NCBI RefSeq assembly: GCF_019429625.1
Contig: NZ_JAHXRW010000001.1
Span: 62,001-126,000 of the forward strand
Reading direction: 5' to 3'
Source of the DNA: Celeribacter sp. PS-C1
GTDB taxonomy: Bacteria; Pseudomonadota; Alphaproteobacteria; Rhodobacterales; Rhodobacteraceae
Length of the DNA: 64,000 bases
Shown piece by piece: positions 9,801-20,127 of the stretch (its first letter is position 1; every line of letters starts with the position of its first letter). The notes below the pieces were generated by a model. That model was given only the letters and a program-made list of their open reading frames with translations, searched no databases and was not told the origin of the DNA. The translations under genes were made by a program, and so were the position numbers.

Positions 9801-10586
9801 GTGGCAGTCGGTGCAGAAGAAGATCTCGAACTGTTGATAGAGGCCGCGCGCAACGCTGGCGAGATCGCCCGCCCCTATTGGCGCGCCGATCCGGAGGTCT
9901 GGGACAAGGGCAGCGGGCAAGGTCCGGTAACGGAGGCCGATCTGGCCGTCGACAGGATGCTCCACGAGTATCTGCTGTCTGAGCGGCCTGAGTATGGCTG
10001 GCTTTCCGAAGAAACCGTCGACACCACCTCCGAGCGCCTCGGCAAAGAACGCGTGTTCATCGTCGATCCGATCGACGGCACCCGCAGCTTTATCCATGGC
10101 GACCACAATTGGGCACATTCTTTGGCAATCGCCGAAGAGGGCGAGGTGATCGCGGCTGTGGTGTTTTTGCCGCTGCGTGAGCGGTTGTTTCACGCCGTCA
10201 AAGGACAGGGTGCCTATCTTAACGACGACCCTCTGATCGTGACGGAACGCTGCGATCTCGATGGCGCGACCGTTCTGGCCCCGCGCCAGCATTTGGACGA
10301 CGAACATTGGCAGGGAGGCGCGCCGAAATTCATTCACAAATACCGACCCTCCCTCGCCTACCGGCTGACACTTGTGGCGCAGGGGCGCTATGACGCGATG
10401 TTCAGCTTTCGCGACACTTGGGAATGGGACGTGGCCGCCGGCACGCTGATCCTGACCGAAGCCGGGGGACAAGTCACGGATCGCGAGGGAAAGGCACCGG
10501 TTTTCAACCAACCGAGGCCGCAACTGAACGGCTTGGTGGCGGGATGCCCCAATCTGGCGGATGGCATCCTCGCACGGCTGAAATAG
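9801..10586 (+). CDS. Inositol-monophosphatase-family phosphatase, CysQ-like
   Basis: 261 residues from the GTG at 9801, with GGAG ten bases upstream; a TTG at 9783 would add six residues and overlap pmbA. Metal-binding residues of the Li-sensitive phosphatase superfamily are present: Glu70 in WLSEE, DPIDGT (Asp89, Asp92) and WEWDVAAG near the C-terminus. The family includes 3'(2'),5'-bisphosphate nucleotidase (CysQ), which clears PAP made by sulfotransferases, and inositol monophosphatase. CysQ is the more likely role from the overall pattern, and is of interest because two sulfotransferases occur further along, but the substrate is not certain. Confidence 0.85.
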   Translation: MAVGAEEDLELLIEAARNAGEIARPYWRADPEVWDKGSGQGPVTEADLAVDRMLHEYLLSERPEYGWLSEETVDTTSERLGKERVFIVDPIDGTRSFIHGDHNWAHSLAIAEEGEVIAAVVFLPLRERLFHAVKGQGAYLNDDPLIVTERCDLDGATVLAPRQHLDDEHWQGGAPKFIHKYRPSLAYRLTLVAQGRYDAMFSFRDTWEWDVAAGTLILTEAGGQVTDREGKAPVFNQPRPQLNGLVAGCPNLADGILARLK

Positions 10587-10599
10587 AGCCTAATCCAGC

Positions 10600-11820
10600 T
10601 TATTTATACTCTTCCATATCCTCGGCGACGGCCCGCGTCATGGAGGCAATGATGTCCGGGTCCGCCGAATGCACCCGCGACCAGTTCGGGATAAAGGGCG
10701 TCTCCATCGGATTGTCGAGGAACACACTGCCCGCGAGGATGATGTTGTTCGCAAACAGCTCCACCGCTTTTTCCTCGGAATGACGGTCCACATGCAGCCC
10801 GTTCATCCGCGCATCGTTGAAATAAGTCTCGATGAGATCGAGCGCGCCGCGATAATACGTGGCTTTGATCGAGCGGAAAATCTCTTCGGAAAACACCGTG
10901 CCATCTGCCGCGAGCTTGCGATAGAGGGCTTTGCAGATGTCCACGGACATACGAGACAGGCCGGTTTTGGCATCCTCTTCGCTGAGATCTTGGTGTTTGT
11001 GATCGTAACGATCGGAAATTTCGACCTGACAGACCGCACGCGGGCTGAGATTGCGCCAAGCCTCGGAGAGCAAACCGATCTCAAGCCCCCAATCCGAAGG
11101 GATACGCATATCCGGAAGGATCGAGGTGCGCATGGCAAATTCGCCGGCCAGCGGATAGCGGAAATCCGACAGGAAATCGAGATACTCGCGCGGCCCCAGA
11201 ACCTTGGCCAGCGCATGAATCATCGGCGTCACCAAAAGCCGCGTCACTCGACCGTTCAACTTGCCGTCGGCCACGCGGGGGTAGAAACCTTTGGACATCT
11301 GATAGGGAAAGGTCGGGTTCGCGACCGGGTAGACCAGACGCGCCAGCATTTCGGCGGAATAGGTCACCACATCGCAATCATGCACGGCGACCACGGCGCT
11401 GTCGGCGCGGGCAATCGTGTAGCCCATGCAGAACCAAACATTGCGGCCCTTACCCGGCTCAGAGGGCGAAAGGTCCAGCTCTTTGAGACGAGCATCCACT
11501 GCAGAGAGGCGCGGACCATCATTCCAAAGCACCACATGATCGGCCTTGAGACGCGAGAAAAACTGAAGCGCGTAGCGATATTGCTCTTCGGTGGCGCGGT
11601 CGAGGCCAATGACGATGCGATGGATGAAATCGACCTTGTTCAACTCATCGACGATATTCGTCAGCGCATCGCCTTCGAGCTCGGAAAACAGCGACGGCAG
11701 GATCAGCGTGATTTTACGCGTCGAGGAAAAGGCATTGAGTTCCCGGCTCAGGTCCTCTTCGGAATTGATGCGCAGATTGTGCAATGTGGCGACATGCCCG
11801 CCCTGATGAAAATCCGCCAT
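10600..11820 (-). CDS. Glucosyl-3-phosphoglycerate synthase-like glycosyltransferase
   Basis: 406 residues, GT-A fold. Visible features are the nucleotide-sugar region VIGLDRATEEQY, GKGRNVWF and the metal-binding HDCD at residues 147-150. The segment SDWGLEIGLLSEAW resembles the region after the DxD in GpgS enzymes. GpgS joins glucose from NDP-glucose to 3-phosphoglycerate; the phosphate is then removed to give the compatible solute glucosylglycerate. The gene next to it (three-base gap, same strand) encodes an HAD phosphatase of the mannosyl/glucosyl-3-phosphoglycerate type, which strongly supports this role. Mannosyl transfer cannot be excluded. Confidence 0.75.
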   Translation of the reverse strand: MADFHQGGHVATLHNLRINSEEDLSRELNAFSSTRKITLILPSLFSELEGDALTNIVDELNKVDFIHRIVIGLDRATEEQYRYALQFFSRLKADHVVLWNDGPRLSAVDARLKELDLSPSEPGKGRNVWFCMGYTIARADSAVVAVHDCDVVTYSAEMLARLVYPVANPTFPYQMSKGFYPRVADGKLNGRVTRLLVTPMIHALAKVLGPREYLDFLSDFRYPLAGEFAMRTSILPDMRIPSDWGLEIGLLSEAWRNLSPRAVCQVEISDRYDHKHQDLSEEDAKTGLSRMSVDICKALYRKLAADGTVFSEEIFRSIKATYYRGALDLIETYFNDARMNGLHVDRHSEEKAVELFANNIILAGSVFLDNPMETPFIPNWSRVHSADPDIIASMTRAVAEDMEEYK

Positions 11821-11823
11821 GTC

Positions 11824-12633
11824 TTAGCCTTTCTCGGTACTTTGATAGTCTTGTGCGATGCGTGAGAGCACCGCAATGTTCCAACCTTCGGGGCCGGGCG
11901 CACCTGTGCGCACGATCCGGCCCGTCGCCTCTCCGGGCAGGGTCGGGATACCCGGCCCATGTGAATTGCGCACGACAACGCCGTAATCTGCCGCGGCGAT
12001 CATTTCGACATCATTAGGCGCATCGCCCAGAGCCATCGTGATAGGCCGCGGGGTGTAATCTGCGATAATTTCGGCCATGCGATCCGCCTTGGTCGCGCCG
12101 AACGACAGGGTCAAATAGCGCCCGCCCTGCCGAGCATGGATGCCCTGTTCCATCAGCGCAGCCTCAAAGCGCGACAGATCTTCATCTGATCCACTCCAAA
12201 GTCCGGGCTCTGAAAACTGCCTTTGCGCGGCCAGCGTTGCTTGCGCCAAAGGAAGCCCGGTGTTTTGTGCCACCTCTTCGACGCTCCAATCGGAAAAGCC
12301 GGTGTAGTGCTGACGCAAGTCTTGCGGCAGATCGGCCAAGGCCGCTTGGAGGGAATCGTGCGCTGTCCGATCCGACAAAGCGCCAGTGCCCGGTGCCAGA
12401 ATACCCGCGCCATTTTCGACAATCGCAGGCGCATGGTCGAACCCCATCTCAGAGCGCAGTTCTGCGATCTCGGCAGCGGTTTTCGAACTCGCCAAAATCA
12501 GAGGAAGGCCGAGACGTTTCATCTCTTGCAACGCCGGTTCAGCCGCGGCCCATGAATAGCTGTCATGGTCCAGCAACGTGCCGTCGAGATCGGAAAATAC
12601 GATCAGGCGGGGGGCGGTCTTCTCGGTCTTCAT
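11824..12633 (-). CDS. HAD-IIB phosphatase, mannosyl/glucosyl-3-phosphoglycerate phosphatase family
   Basis: 269 residues. Motif I is DLDGTL (nucleophile Asp15, acid Asp17), followed by LDHDSYSW, motif II in LILASSKTAAE, and motif IV ALGDAPNDVEMI. The sequence DxDGTLLDHDxYxW with SKTAAE is characteristic of the MpgP/YedP group, which dephosphorylates mannosyl- or glucosyl-3-phosphoglycerate. It is transcribed just ahead of the GpgS-like synthase, giving a two-gene synthesis operon for a glycoside compatible solute. The 160 bases to the divergent DUF4170 gene should hold its promoter. Confidence 0.8.
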   Translation of the reverse strand: MKTEKTAPRLIVFSDLDGTLLDHDSYSWAAAEPALQEMKRLGLPLILASSKTAAEIAELRSEMGFDHAPAIVENGAGILAPGTGALSDRTAHDSLQAALADLPQDLRQHYTGFSDWSVEEVAQNTGLPLAQATLAAQRQFSEPGLWSGSDEDLSRFEAALMEQGIHARQGGRYLTLSFGATKADRMAEIIADYTPRPITMALGDAPNDVEMIAAADYGVVVRNSHGPGIPTLPGEATGRIVRTGAPGPEGWNIAVLSRIAQDYQSTEKG

Positions 12634-12792
12634 GGCCTCATGATGACCGCAGCACAGAGGGAGGAAAACAGTTCATCGCGAAAAAGGTCAAAAAACCGCA
12701 ATATGCCGCCCAAGAATTAAGCGCATGGCGTCGACCGCTTGACCCCCCCGGCGATTGGACTAGGGTGCGCCCATAACATTCGGAGAGTTTCC

Positions 12793-13038
12793 ATGGCACA
12801 AAGACTGCACCTCGTGTTCGGCGGCGAATTGATTGACCCGTCCAAAACCGTGTTCCGCAATGTCGACGACATTCACATCGTTGGGATTTTCCCCGATTAC
12901 GAGACGGCGCACAACGCGTGGAAAGCGGAAGCACAGCGCACCGTGGACAATGCCCACATGCGCTATTTCATCGCCCACCTGCACCGACTGCGCGACGAAG
13001 CACAAAACGCCTCCCCCACCGAAGAGCTTGGGGCCTGA
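12793..13038 (+). CDS. DUF4170 small protein
   Basis: 81 residues; the ATG at 12793 follows CGGAGAG. No signal peptide or membrane segment. Conserved family pattern: LHLVFGGELIDP, then a central IVGIFPDYETAHNAWKAEAQ and NAHMRYFIAHLHRL near the end. DUF4170 proteins of alphaproteobacteria are commonly found beside the WaaA-like and lpxK genes, as here, but no function is known. It is 12 bases upstream of the WaaA-family gene and very probably in the same operon. Confidence 0.85.
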   Translation: MAQRLHLVFGGELIDPSKTVFRNVDDIHIVGIFPDYETAHNAWKAEAQRTVDNAHMRYFIAHLHRLRDEAQNASPTEELGA

Positions 13039-13050
13039 GGATAAGGCCAC

Positions 13051-14349
13051 ATGGCCCGACCCTTTCCCTATCTGCTCTATTCCGGGCTAAGCCGTAAAAG
13101 CGGACGGCATCGCGCCGAACGGCTTGATCGCCTCGTCCAAAACGGAGCGCTCTCCCAGAGTGCCCGCGATCAGCGACTTGCGCAAAATCTGCCAAACCGC
13201 CCCAAAGGCGAAGTGCTCTGGCTGCACGCTGCAACCAGTTTTGCGCTTCGCCCCGCGATGGAGCTCATGTGTCGCATCAGCGAGGACCGGCCCGATATGT
13301 TCGGACTGATCACGCTATCCCCAGATGTGCAGCCGCTCGCAGGCGCTGCACTCGAAAATGGCCATCTCACGATCTTGCCAGAGGACGACAGCGCCATCGC
13401 GCGACGGTTTCTCGACCATTGGTCCCCCGACAGTCTCGTTTGGATCGGAGGCCAGTTCCGCCCGAACCTGCTGCGCGAAACGCATGAACGGCATATTCCC
13501 ACACTCGCGATCGAAGCCCCCGAGAGCCCAACCACGCTCGATCTGACCAGCCCCGTTCCCGGCCTGCGCAAACACGTGCTTGGCGGTTTCGATCACGTGA
13601 TCACCGCCACATCCGAGGCCGCGTATCCGTGGCGTCGTGCGGGTCTTAACGCTGAGCAGATCGAGGTTTTGGGCTATCTCGAAGAGGGCGGCATCGCGCC
13701 CAGCGTCGATGAAGAGGAGCTGACACGCCGGATGGCGGAGATCGGCACGCGCCCCACTTGGTATGCGGCGCGACTGGATCGTTCAGAAGTCAGCGAGGTG
13801 ATCCGCGCCCACAAACGTGCGCTGCGCCGCGCGCACCGACTGTTGTTGGCGCTATCCCTGTCCGATCCCTCAACGCGAGACAGCGTGTTGGCCCAGATGG
13901 AAACTGCGGGCCTGACTGCCGCAATTCTCGACCCAGACCACCCCATCTCCGAATCGGATCAGGTCGTCATTCTCGCGAATGAACCCCATCACAGCGAGGA
14001 AGGTCTCTGGCACAGGATCGCACCGATCAGCTTCATGGGAAGCTCTCTCGGGCCATTCGGCGGCAGTGATCCCTATCCCGCCGCCGCGATGGGCTCCGCG
14101 ATTTTACATGGCCGCAACGTCTCCGATTTCACCACCGCCTACGCCCGCCTTGCGGCCGGAAATGCGGTGCGCGCTGTGAATGATGGATTTGAGCTTGGCG
14201 AAGAGGTCGGACGTTTGATGTCCCCCGATCAGGCTGCGTTGATGGCGGGTGCGGCATGGGAAGTGGCCTCCACAGGCGCCGAGGTCACGGATCGCGTGGC
14301 AAATTTGGTGCAGGATTTCCTTGATCTTCGGGAAAGGATCACGCCATGA
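13051..14349 (+). CDS. WaaA/KdtA-family glycosyltransferase-like protein with altered active site
   Basis: 432 residues, matching the two-domain layout of Kdo transferase (glycosyltransferase N-terminal domain, then a GT-B C-terminal domain). Position between DUF4170 and lpxK fits lipid A-Kdo synthesis. However, key positions differ: the N-terminal motif usually reading HAxSxGE, which supplies the catalytic Glu, is HAATSFAL here; the ELWP-type block is GGQFRP; and the CMP-binding GGHNPLEPA block is GGSDPYPAA. The usual N-terminal membrane anchor is also weak. I infer a paralogue with changed or lost activity, and expect a canonical waaA elsewhere. It overlaps lpxK by four bases. Confidence 0.75.
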   Translation: MARPFPYLLYSGLSRKSGRHRAERLDRLVQNGALSQSARDQRLAQNLPNRPKGEVLWLHAATSFALRPAMELMCRISEDRPDMFGLITLSPDVQPLAGAALENGHLTILPEDDSAIARRFLDHWSPDSLVWIGGQFRPNLLRETHERHIPTLAIEAPESPTTLDLTSPVPGLRKHVLGGFDHVITATSEAAYPWRRAGLNAEQIEVLGYLEEGGIAPSVDEEELTRRMAEIGTRPTWYAARLDRSEVSEVIRAHKRALRRAHRLLLALSLSDPSTRDSVLAQMETAGLTAAILDPDHPISESDQVVILANEPHHSEEGLWHRIAPISFMGSSLGPFGGSDPYPAAAMGSAILHGRNVSDFTTAYARLAAGNAVRAVNDGFELGEEVGRLMSPDQAALMAGAAWEVASTGAEVTDRVANLVQDFLDLRERITP

Positions 14350-15338
14350 AACAGCCTCTGTTCTGGTCTAATCCTGCGGAAAACCCGGGTTGGCAGGCGC
14401 GTTTGCTTTCGCCGCTCTCCGCGCTCTACGCTAAGGCGACGGCCAAGCGGCTCAAAAAGCCCGGCTATCGCGCCTCCGTGCCGGTGATCTGTGTCGGCAA
14501 CATCAACGCGGGCGGGACGGGCAAAACACCCACCACTATCGCATTGGTGCAGAGATTGATCGAACGCGGGCACACGCCCCACGTCGTCTCGCGCGGCTAC
14601 GGCGGCAAGCTCGAAGGCCCTGTGCGCGTCGATGAGCGCGCCCATAGCGCCGATGATACTGGCGACGAACCTCTTCTGATCGCCGCCTTCACGCCGGTAT
14701 GGGTCGCCAAAGACCGTGCCGCAGGCGTGCGCGCGGCCGAAGCGGCTGGGGCAGATGTGATCCTCCTTGATGACGGCATGCAGAACCCCTCGGTCGAAAA
14801 AGACCTCACGCTCGTTGTGGTCGATGCCCATCGTGGCTTTGGCAACGGGCGTGTTTTGCCTGGCGGACCGTTGCGTGAGCCCGTTTCTGTCGGCATGGCG
14901 CGTGGCGATGTTCTGATCTCCATCGGTGATGCCGCTGCACAGGAGCGGTTTACGTCGAATTGGGCTGGATTTGTGTCTATTTCGCGCGCTCAGGCGACCT
15001 TGCAACCGCTGCCGACCGGGCTGGATTGGCAGGGGCTTCAGGTCATGGCTTTCGCAGGCATCGGTCATCCCGAAAAGTTCTTTCAAACCCTGCGCGATCT
15101 GGGCGCCGATCTTCTGCGAACTGAGGCGCTCAAAGATCACCAACCGCTGTCCATTCCACTGATGAAAAGGCTCGAAATCGAAGCCATGGCACTGGGAGCA
15201 CAGATGGTAACCACAGAAAAAGACGCGGTGCGTTTGCCCCGCGCCTTTCGTATGAAGGTGGTCACCCTGCCCGTGCGGCTCACTGTCTCCGACTGGTCAG
15301 AGATTGATGCACATTTGAGCCGTTTGGGGCTGGATTAG
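14346..15338 (+). CDS. lpxK: Tetraacyldisaccharide 4'-kinase
   Basis: 330 residues. LpxK phosphorylates the 4' position of the lipid A disaccharide precursor at the inner membrane. The P-loop [12 protein letters not shown] lies around residues 49-60, followed by SRGYGGK and the DDGMQNP block that carries the catalytic Asp pair. A short N-terminal amphipathic/hydrophobic region ([17 protein letters not shown]) is the membrane-association helix. It starts inside the end of the WaaA-like gene (ATGA), so translation is coupled. It converges on the dsbA-like gene with only four bases between stops. Confidence 0.95.
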   Translation: MKQPLFWSNPAENPGWQARLLSPLSALYAKATAKRLKKPGYRASVPVICVGNINAGGTGKTPTTIALVQRLIERGHTPHVVSRGYGGKLEGPVRVDERAHSADDTGDEPLLIAAFTPVWVAKDRAAGVRAAEAAGADVILLDDGMQNPSVEKDLTLVVVDAHRGFGNGRVLPGGPLREPVSVGMARGDVLISIGDAAAQERFTSNWAGFVSISRAQATLQPLPTGLDWQGLQVMAFAGIGHPEKFFQTLRDLGADLLRTEALKDHQPLSIPLMKRLEIEAMALGAQMVTTEKDAVRLPRAFRMKVVTLPVRLTVSDWSEIDAHLSRLGLD

Positions 15339-15342
15339 GGTC

Positions 15343-15996
15343 TTAGCCCTCAAGTTTCGCGTCAAGAATTTCCTTGAGGTCCGCGTAGCTCATGTTCGAA
15401 TGTTTCTCACCATCAATGACCAGCGTCGGCGTGGCATTCACGTCGTATTCTTCGATCTCTTTGGTGAATTTCGCGTAGAGCTGTTCCGCCATCTCGCCAT
15501 CGTTGAGGCAGGCATCGAGATTCTCGTCCGTCAAACCGGCGCGCTTGCCGATTTTGCGCAGGTTCTCGACGATTTCCATCGTGTCTTTGCCACCTGCGAG
15601 CCACTCGGCCTGCTCTTCGTAGAGCATTTTCTGAACGCCGAAGTAGCGCATTTCCCCGCCACAACGTGCGACCATAGAGGCCCAGAGACCGAATTTGTCA
15701 AAGTAGACTTCGCGATAAACGAATTTTACTTTGCCAGTGTCGATATAGTCTTTCTTCAACGGCTCGAACACGGCGCTGTGGAAGTTCGCACAATGCGGGC
15801 AGGTGTAGGACGCATACTCGATCAATTCGATCGGCGCATCTGCATCGCCAAGAACCAGATCGGCGATCTCGGAGGTGTCAGCATCCTGAGCCGCGGCCGG
15901 AGACACGATGAAATTCGTGACGGCAGAGGGTTTCAGCAAAAGCGCGCCACCGAGTGTTGCCAGTGCGGTGGTGATCATGAAGGTGCGGCGGTTCAT
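15343..15996 (-). CDS. DsbA-family thiol:disulfide oxidoreductase, exported
   Basis: 217 residues. The N-terminus MNRRTFMITTALATLGG has a twin-arginine followed by a hydrophobic run, so export by Tat or Sec is possible. The thioredoxin-fold active site is Cys66-Pro-His-Cys69 and the cis-proline loop reads NATPTLVIDG. This CPHC centre and the long helical insertion are typical of DsbA proteins that oxidise cysteine pairs in the periplasm. The gene follows dciA with a one-base overlap (TGATG), an arrangement common in Rhodobacteraceae, but no functional tie between the two is known. Confidence 0.9.
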   Translation of the reverse strand: MNRRTFMITTALATLGGALLLKPSAVTNFIVSPAAAQDADTSEIADLVLGDADAPIELIEYASYTCPHCANFHSAVFEPLKKDYIDTGKVKFVYREVYFDKFGLWASMVARCGGEMRYFGVQKMLYEEQAEWLAGGKDTMEIVENLRKIGKRAGLTDENLDACLNDGEMAEQLYAKFTKEIEEYDVNATPTLVIDGEKHSNMSYADLKEILDAKLEG

Positions 15997-16529
15997 CAGT
16001 TTTCCTTTGTTGTAGTGCTGTGTCGGGTCAGGAATGTCCCGGCGAATTTCTCAAGCGCCTGACGCAGAGCCTCATCATGAACCCCATCGGCGAGGGATTT
16101 GGCCTCGGCTTGGGTCTCCGGCGTCATTTGCGGTTTGGGTTTAGGCTTTTGGGTCTCGAAAACGGCGCGGCCTTCGGAGAACCCCATCGGCGCGGTTTGC
16201 GTGATGTGAATATGGCTGATCGCGTTGTGACCGTAGACGGCATTCACGCGATCGCGAATCTTCGGAAGTTCTGCCTGAAGCATCGGCGCGTAAGCGCCGG
16301 TGGTTAAAAGCGTAAGCGTGGCGCCGAAGCCGCCCTTGGCGTAGGACACTTTGACAGGGCGCGACATGGCCGCAATCTCCGGTCCGACGCTTTCTTCCCA
16401 ATGGGTGAGCAATTTGGATTGCGAAAACCCACGGGATTCGGACGCCTCCTGGATACGGCGCTGCAAAAGACTGGCGGTTCTCTCGAACCCCTTCTTGCGT
16501 CTTTTCACATATGGCTGCGCCTCGGTCAT
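15996..16529 (-). CDS. DUF721 (DciA-like) protein
   Basis: 177 residues from the ATG at 16529. The DUF721 core is recognisable in LLTHWEESVGPEIAAMSRPVK (split here as the W-x(5)-G-x(2)-IAAHS-like block) and the following beta-rich segment ending in LPKIRDRVN. DciA proteins load the replicative helicase DnaB in most bacteria that lack DnaC. This member has an extra lysine/proline-rich C-terminal tail (KPKPKPQMTPETQ). It is divergent from mutY with about 100 bases between starts. The fold is fairly clear, but whether this copy is the helicase loader is inferred from the family. Confidence 0.8.
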   Translation of the reverse strand: MTEAQPYVKRRKKGFERTASLLQRRIQEASESRGFSQSKLLTHWEESVGPEIAAMSRPVKVSYAKGGFGATLTLLTTGAYAPMLQAELPKIRDRVNAVYGHNAISHIHITQTAPMGFSEGRAVFETQKPKPKPQMTPETQAEAKSLADGVHDEALRQALEKFAGTFLTRHSTTTKEN

Positions 16530-16631
16530 GATTTCCCGTCTGGTTTCTTCGCTTCTGAACCCTATTCTATTGCCACAGGCGCAACACGCCAGAAGAAAGC
16601 AGATGACAGGACCTAAAGATTGCGTGACGAC

Positions 16632-17681
16632 ATGAAACACGACGATATCGCGACGCAGCTTTTGGGGTGGTACGACGCCCATGCGCGCGTCTTACCTTGG
16701 CGCACATCGCCCTCGGATCGCGTGCGCGGCGTCATACCTGATCCGTATCGGGTGTGGATGTCTGAAATCATGTTGCAGCAAACGACAGTGGCCGCCGTGA
16801 AATCCTATTTCGAGCGATTCACCACGCTTTGGCCCACCGTCATCGATCTCGCAAATGCCGAAGATGAGACAGTCATGGGAGAGTGGGCCGGCCTTGGCTA
16901 TTACGCCCGCGCACGGAACCTTTTGAAATGCGCGCGCGTGATCCGGGACAAATATAAGGGCGAATTTCCCCGCACGAGAGCTGAGTTGCAGTCCCTTCCA
17001 GGCGTCGGCCCCTATACCTCTGCCGCCATTGCCTCCATCGCCTTTGACCAATCAGAGACGGTCGTGGACGGCAATGTCGAACGGGTCGTTTCGCGCCTGT
17101 TTCGGGTCGAAACACCGCTTCCCTCGGCTAAGCCAGAATTGACGGAATTGGCCGACACTTTGACGCCCAAAGAACGTCCGGGCGACCACGCGCAGGCGAT
17201 GATGGATCTGGGGGCGACGATCTGTACCCCGAAATTTCCGACCTGCGCGCTTTGTCCCTTGATGGATGATTGCGAGGCTCGAGAGGCCGGAGATGCGGCT
17301 CGATTCCCGCTGAAAACGCCCAAAAAGCCGAAACCTACCCGGCATGGCCACGCCTATATCGGACGTACGTCGCGCGGCGAATGGGTTTTGGAGAAACGGC
17401 CAGAGAGGGGTCTTTTGGGCGGCATGTTGGGCTGGCCCGGTACCGAATGGCAGGAAGAGCACCCCAAAGAGGCGCCTTTTGAGGGGAATTGGATCGAGCT
17501 TGGCGAGGTGCGTCATACCTTCACGCATTTCCATCTGATCCTGACGGTTCATGCCGCGAAAGATGTGACAAATCCACCCGAAGGACTTGCCTTGCGGGGC
17601 CAAAACGCGTTCCGCGCCTCTGATCTTCCGACCGTAATGCGAAAGGCGTTTGACCTCGCCCATCAGAGCCTAGAGGATTAG
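16632..17681 (+). CDS. mutY: A/G-specific adenine glycosylase
   Basis: 349 residues from the ATG at 16632; a TTG twelve bases earlier is less likely. MutY removes adenine mispaired with 8-oxoguanine. Catalytic Glu45 lies in WMSEIMLQQT, the helix-hairpin-helix in LPGVGPY (122-128), and catalytic Asp146 in VVDGN. The [4Fe-4S] cluster ligands are Cys198, Cys205, Cys208 and Cys214 (C-x6-C-x2-C-x5-C). The C-terminal NUDIX-like domain that recognises 8-oxoG begins near residue 235. All residues needed for activity are present. Confidence 0.96.
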   Translation: MKHDDIATQLLGWYDAHARVLPWRTSPSDRVRGVIPDPYRVWMSEIMLQQTTVAAVKSYFERFTTLWPTVIDLANAEDETVMGEWAGLGYYARARNLLKCARVIRDKYKGEFPRTRAELQSLPGVGPYTSAAIASIAFDQSETVVDGNVERVVSRLFRVETPLPSAKPELTELADTLTPKERPGDHAQAMMDLGATICTPKFPTCALCPLMDDCEAREAGDAARFPLKTPKKPKPTRHGHAYIGRTSRGEWVLEKRPERGLLGGMLGWPGTEWQEEHPKEAPFEGNWIELGEVRHTFTHFHLILTVHAAKDVTNPPEGLALRGQNAFRASDLPTVMRKAFDLAHQSLED

Positions 17682-17698
17682 CGCCAGTCCCGCTGGCG
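17682..17698 (+). terminator. Stem-loop just after mutY
   Basis: Arms CGCCAG (17682-17687) and CTGGCG (17693-17698) with a five-base loop, directly after the mutY stop. There is no T-run, so termination before alkB is uncertain. Confidence 0.35.
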
Positions 17699-17715
17699 TC
17701 TGGAAGTTTGATCCG

Positions 17716-18855
17716 ATGAATATGGCCCAAATCAGTTTTCGAAATGCGATCCCCTTTTGGCTGTCGCTCACCCTTGTGCCCTTGATCTGGCTTGGCGCCA
17801 TTGTCGGCGGCTGGACCGTGATCATTGTGCCGCTTTATGCGTGGTATATGTTCGGATTTCTCGACGGAATTCTGGGGCTCAACACCGACAATCCAGATCC
17901 GAACACAGCGGAAAGCGAGCTTTTCTGGTATCGCGCTATCACGATCATCTGGTTCCCGGTGCAATTCGTGAACATCTTTGGGCTGATCTGGTTTGTGACC
18001 CACACGGATCACCTCTCCGTGCTGGAAACCCTCGTGGTGTTCTTTGGTCTTGGCGTCTCCTCCGGCACGACCGGCATGGTTTATGCCCATGAGCTTTGCC
18101 ATCAGCGTAACAATATGGAGCGTTGGCTGGGCGATCTGCTGTTGGCCTCCGTTCTCTATTCCCATTTCCGCACCGAGCACTTGTTGGTCCACCACAAACA
18201 TGTAGGCACACGGCGCGATGCGGTGACGGCGCTCTATAATGAGGGCTTTCATCACTATTTCTTCCGCGTGCTGCGGGAATGTCCGCGGTCCGCTTGGGAG
18301 GCGGAAAAGGCACTGCTTGCGCGCAGAGGCTTGTCGGCTTGGCATCCGCGCAATCCGCATTTCCGCTATTGGACGCTGCAGCTCATGATGCTGATCTTAG
18401 CCACGCTGATTGGCGGTGTGCCGGGGCTCATGCTCTTTGTCTGGCAGGCCATCGTCGCGATATGGCAGTTGGAACTCACCAATTACGTCGAACATTACGG
18501 CCTCACCCGGCGGCATCTGGGTGAAGGTAAATACGAACACGTGAAACCGCATCACAGCTGGAACGCGGCGCATATGGCGACGAACTGGTTGCTGATCAAT
18601 CTGCAACGCCATTCGGACCACCATTACAAACCAGACCGTCGCTTTCCGCTTTTGCAGAATTACGACGAGACCGAAGCGCCGCAGCTCCCTTACGGCTATA
18701 CGTTGATGGGCGTGGCCGCGATGGTGCCGCCCGTCTGGCGCAGGATGATGAACCCGAAGGTTAAAGCTTGGCGCAAGCGCTACTATCCCGACCTGGCTAC
18801 ATTTGCCGATTGGGAACCTTATAAAAACGGCACCAATCCACTGCCTCGGCTTTAA
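17716..18855 (+). CDS. alkB: Alkane 1-monooxygenase (membrane di-iron hydroxylase)
   Basis: 379 residues with about six hydrophobic segments. The histidine boxes of the AlkB family are all present: HELCH (125-129), EHLLVHHKH (154-162), NYVEHYG (256-262) and LQRHSDHH (296-303). AlkB hydroxylates the terminal methyl of medium-chain alkanes at the inner membrane, using electrons from rubredoxin. No rubredoxin or rubredoxin reductase gene is nearby, so partners must be encoded elsewhere. It starts 34 bases after mutY. NYVEHYG is the signature that separates alkane hydroxylases from related desaturases and xylene monooxygenases. Confidence 0.92.
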   Translation: MNMAQISFRNAIPFWLSLTLVPLIWLGAIVGGWTVIIVPLYAWYMFGFLDGILGLNTDNPDPNTAESELFWYRAITIIWFPVQFVNIFGLIWFVTHTDHLSVLETLVVFFGLGVSSGTTGMVYAHELCHQRNNMERWLGDLLLASVLYSHFRTEHLLVHHKHVGTRRDAVTALYNEGFHHYFFRVLRECPRSAWEAEKALLARRGLSAWHPRNPHFRYWTLQLMMLILATLIGGVPGLMLFVWQAIVAIWQLELTNYVEHYGLTRRHLGEGKYEHVKPHHSWNAAHMATNWLLINLQRHSDHHYKPDRRFPLLQNYDETEAPQLPYGYTLMGVAAMVPPVWRRMMNPKVKAWRKRYYPDLATFADWEPYKNGTNPLPRL

Positions 18856-18884
18856 AAAAAGCCCCGCTGAACAGACAGCGGGGC
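18854..18884 (-). terminator. Rho-independent terminator of ccrM
   Basis: Perfect 9-base arms GCCCCGCTG (18861-18869) and CAGCGGGGC (18876-18884) with a six-base loop. The A-run at 18854-18860 becomes a T-run on the minus strand, so it terminates the ccrM transcript; the stem also lies directly after alkB. Confidence 0.85.
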
Positions 18885-18949
18885 AGAAGGTGGTGCCGCG
18901 AAGTCAGGCCGCAGGCACCAGGCGGTAACTTTGAATTTTATTGAGAGAC

Positions 18950-20107
<1,158 letters not shown>

Positions 20108-20127
20108 TCATTTATGGGTCTAAAGAT

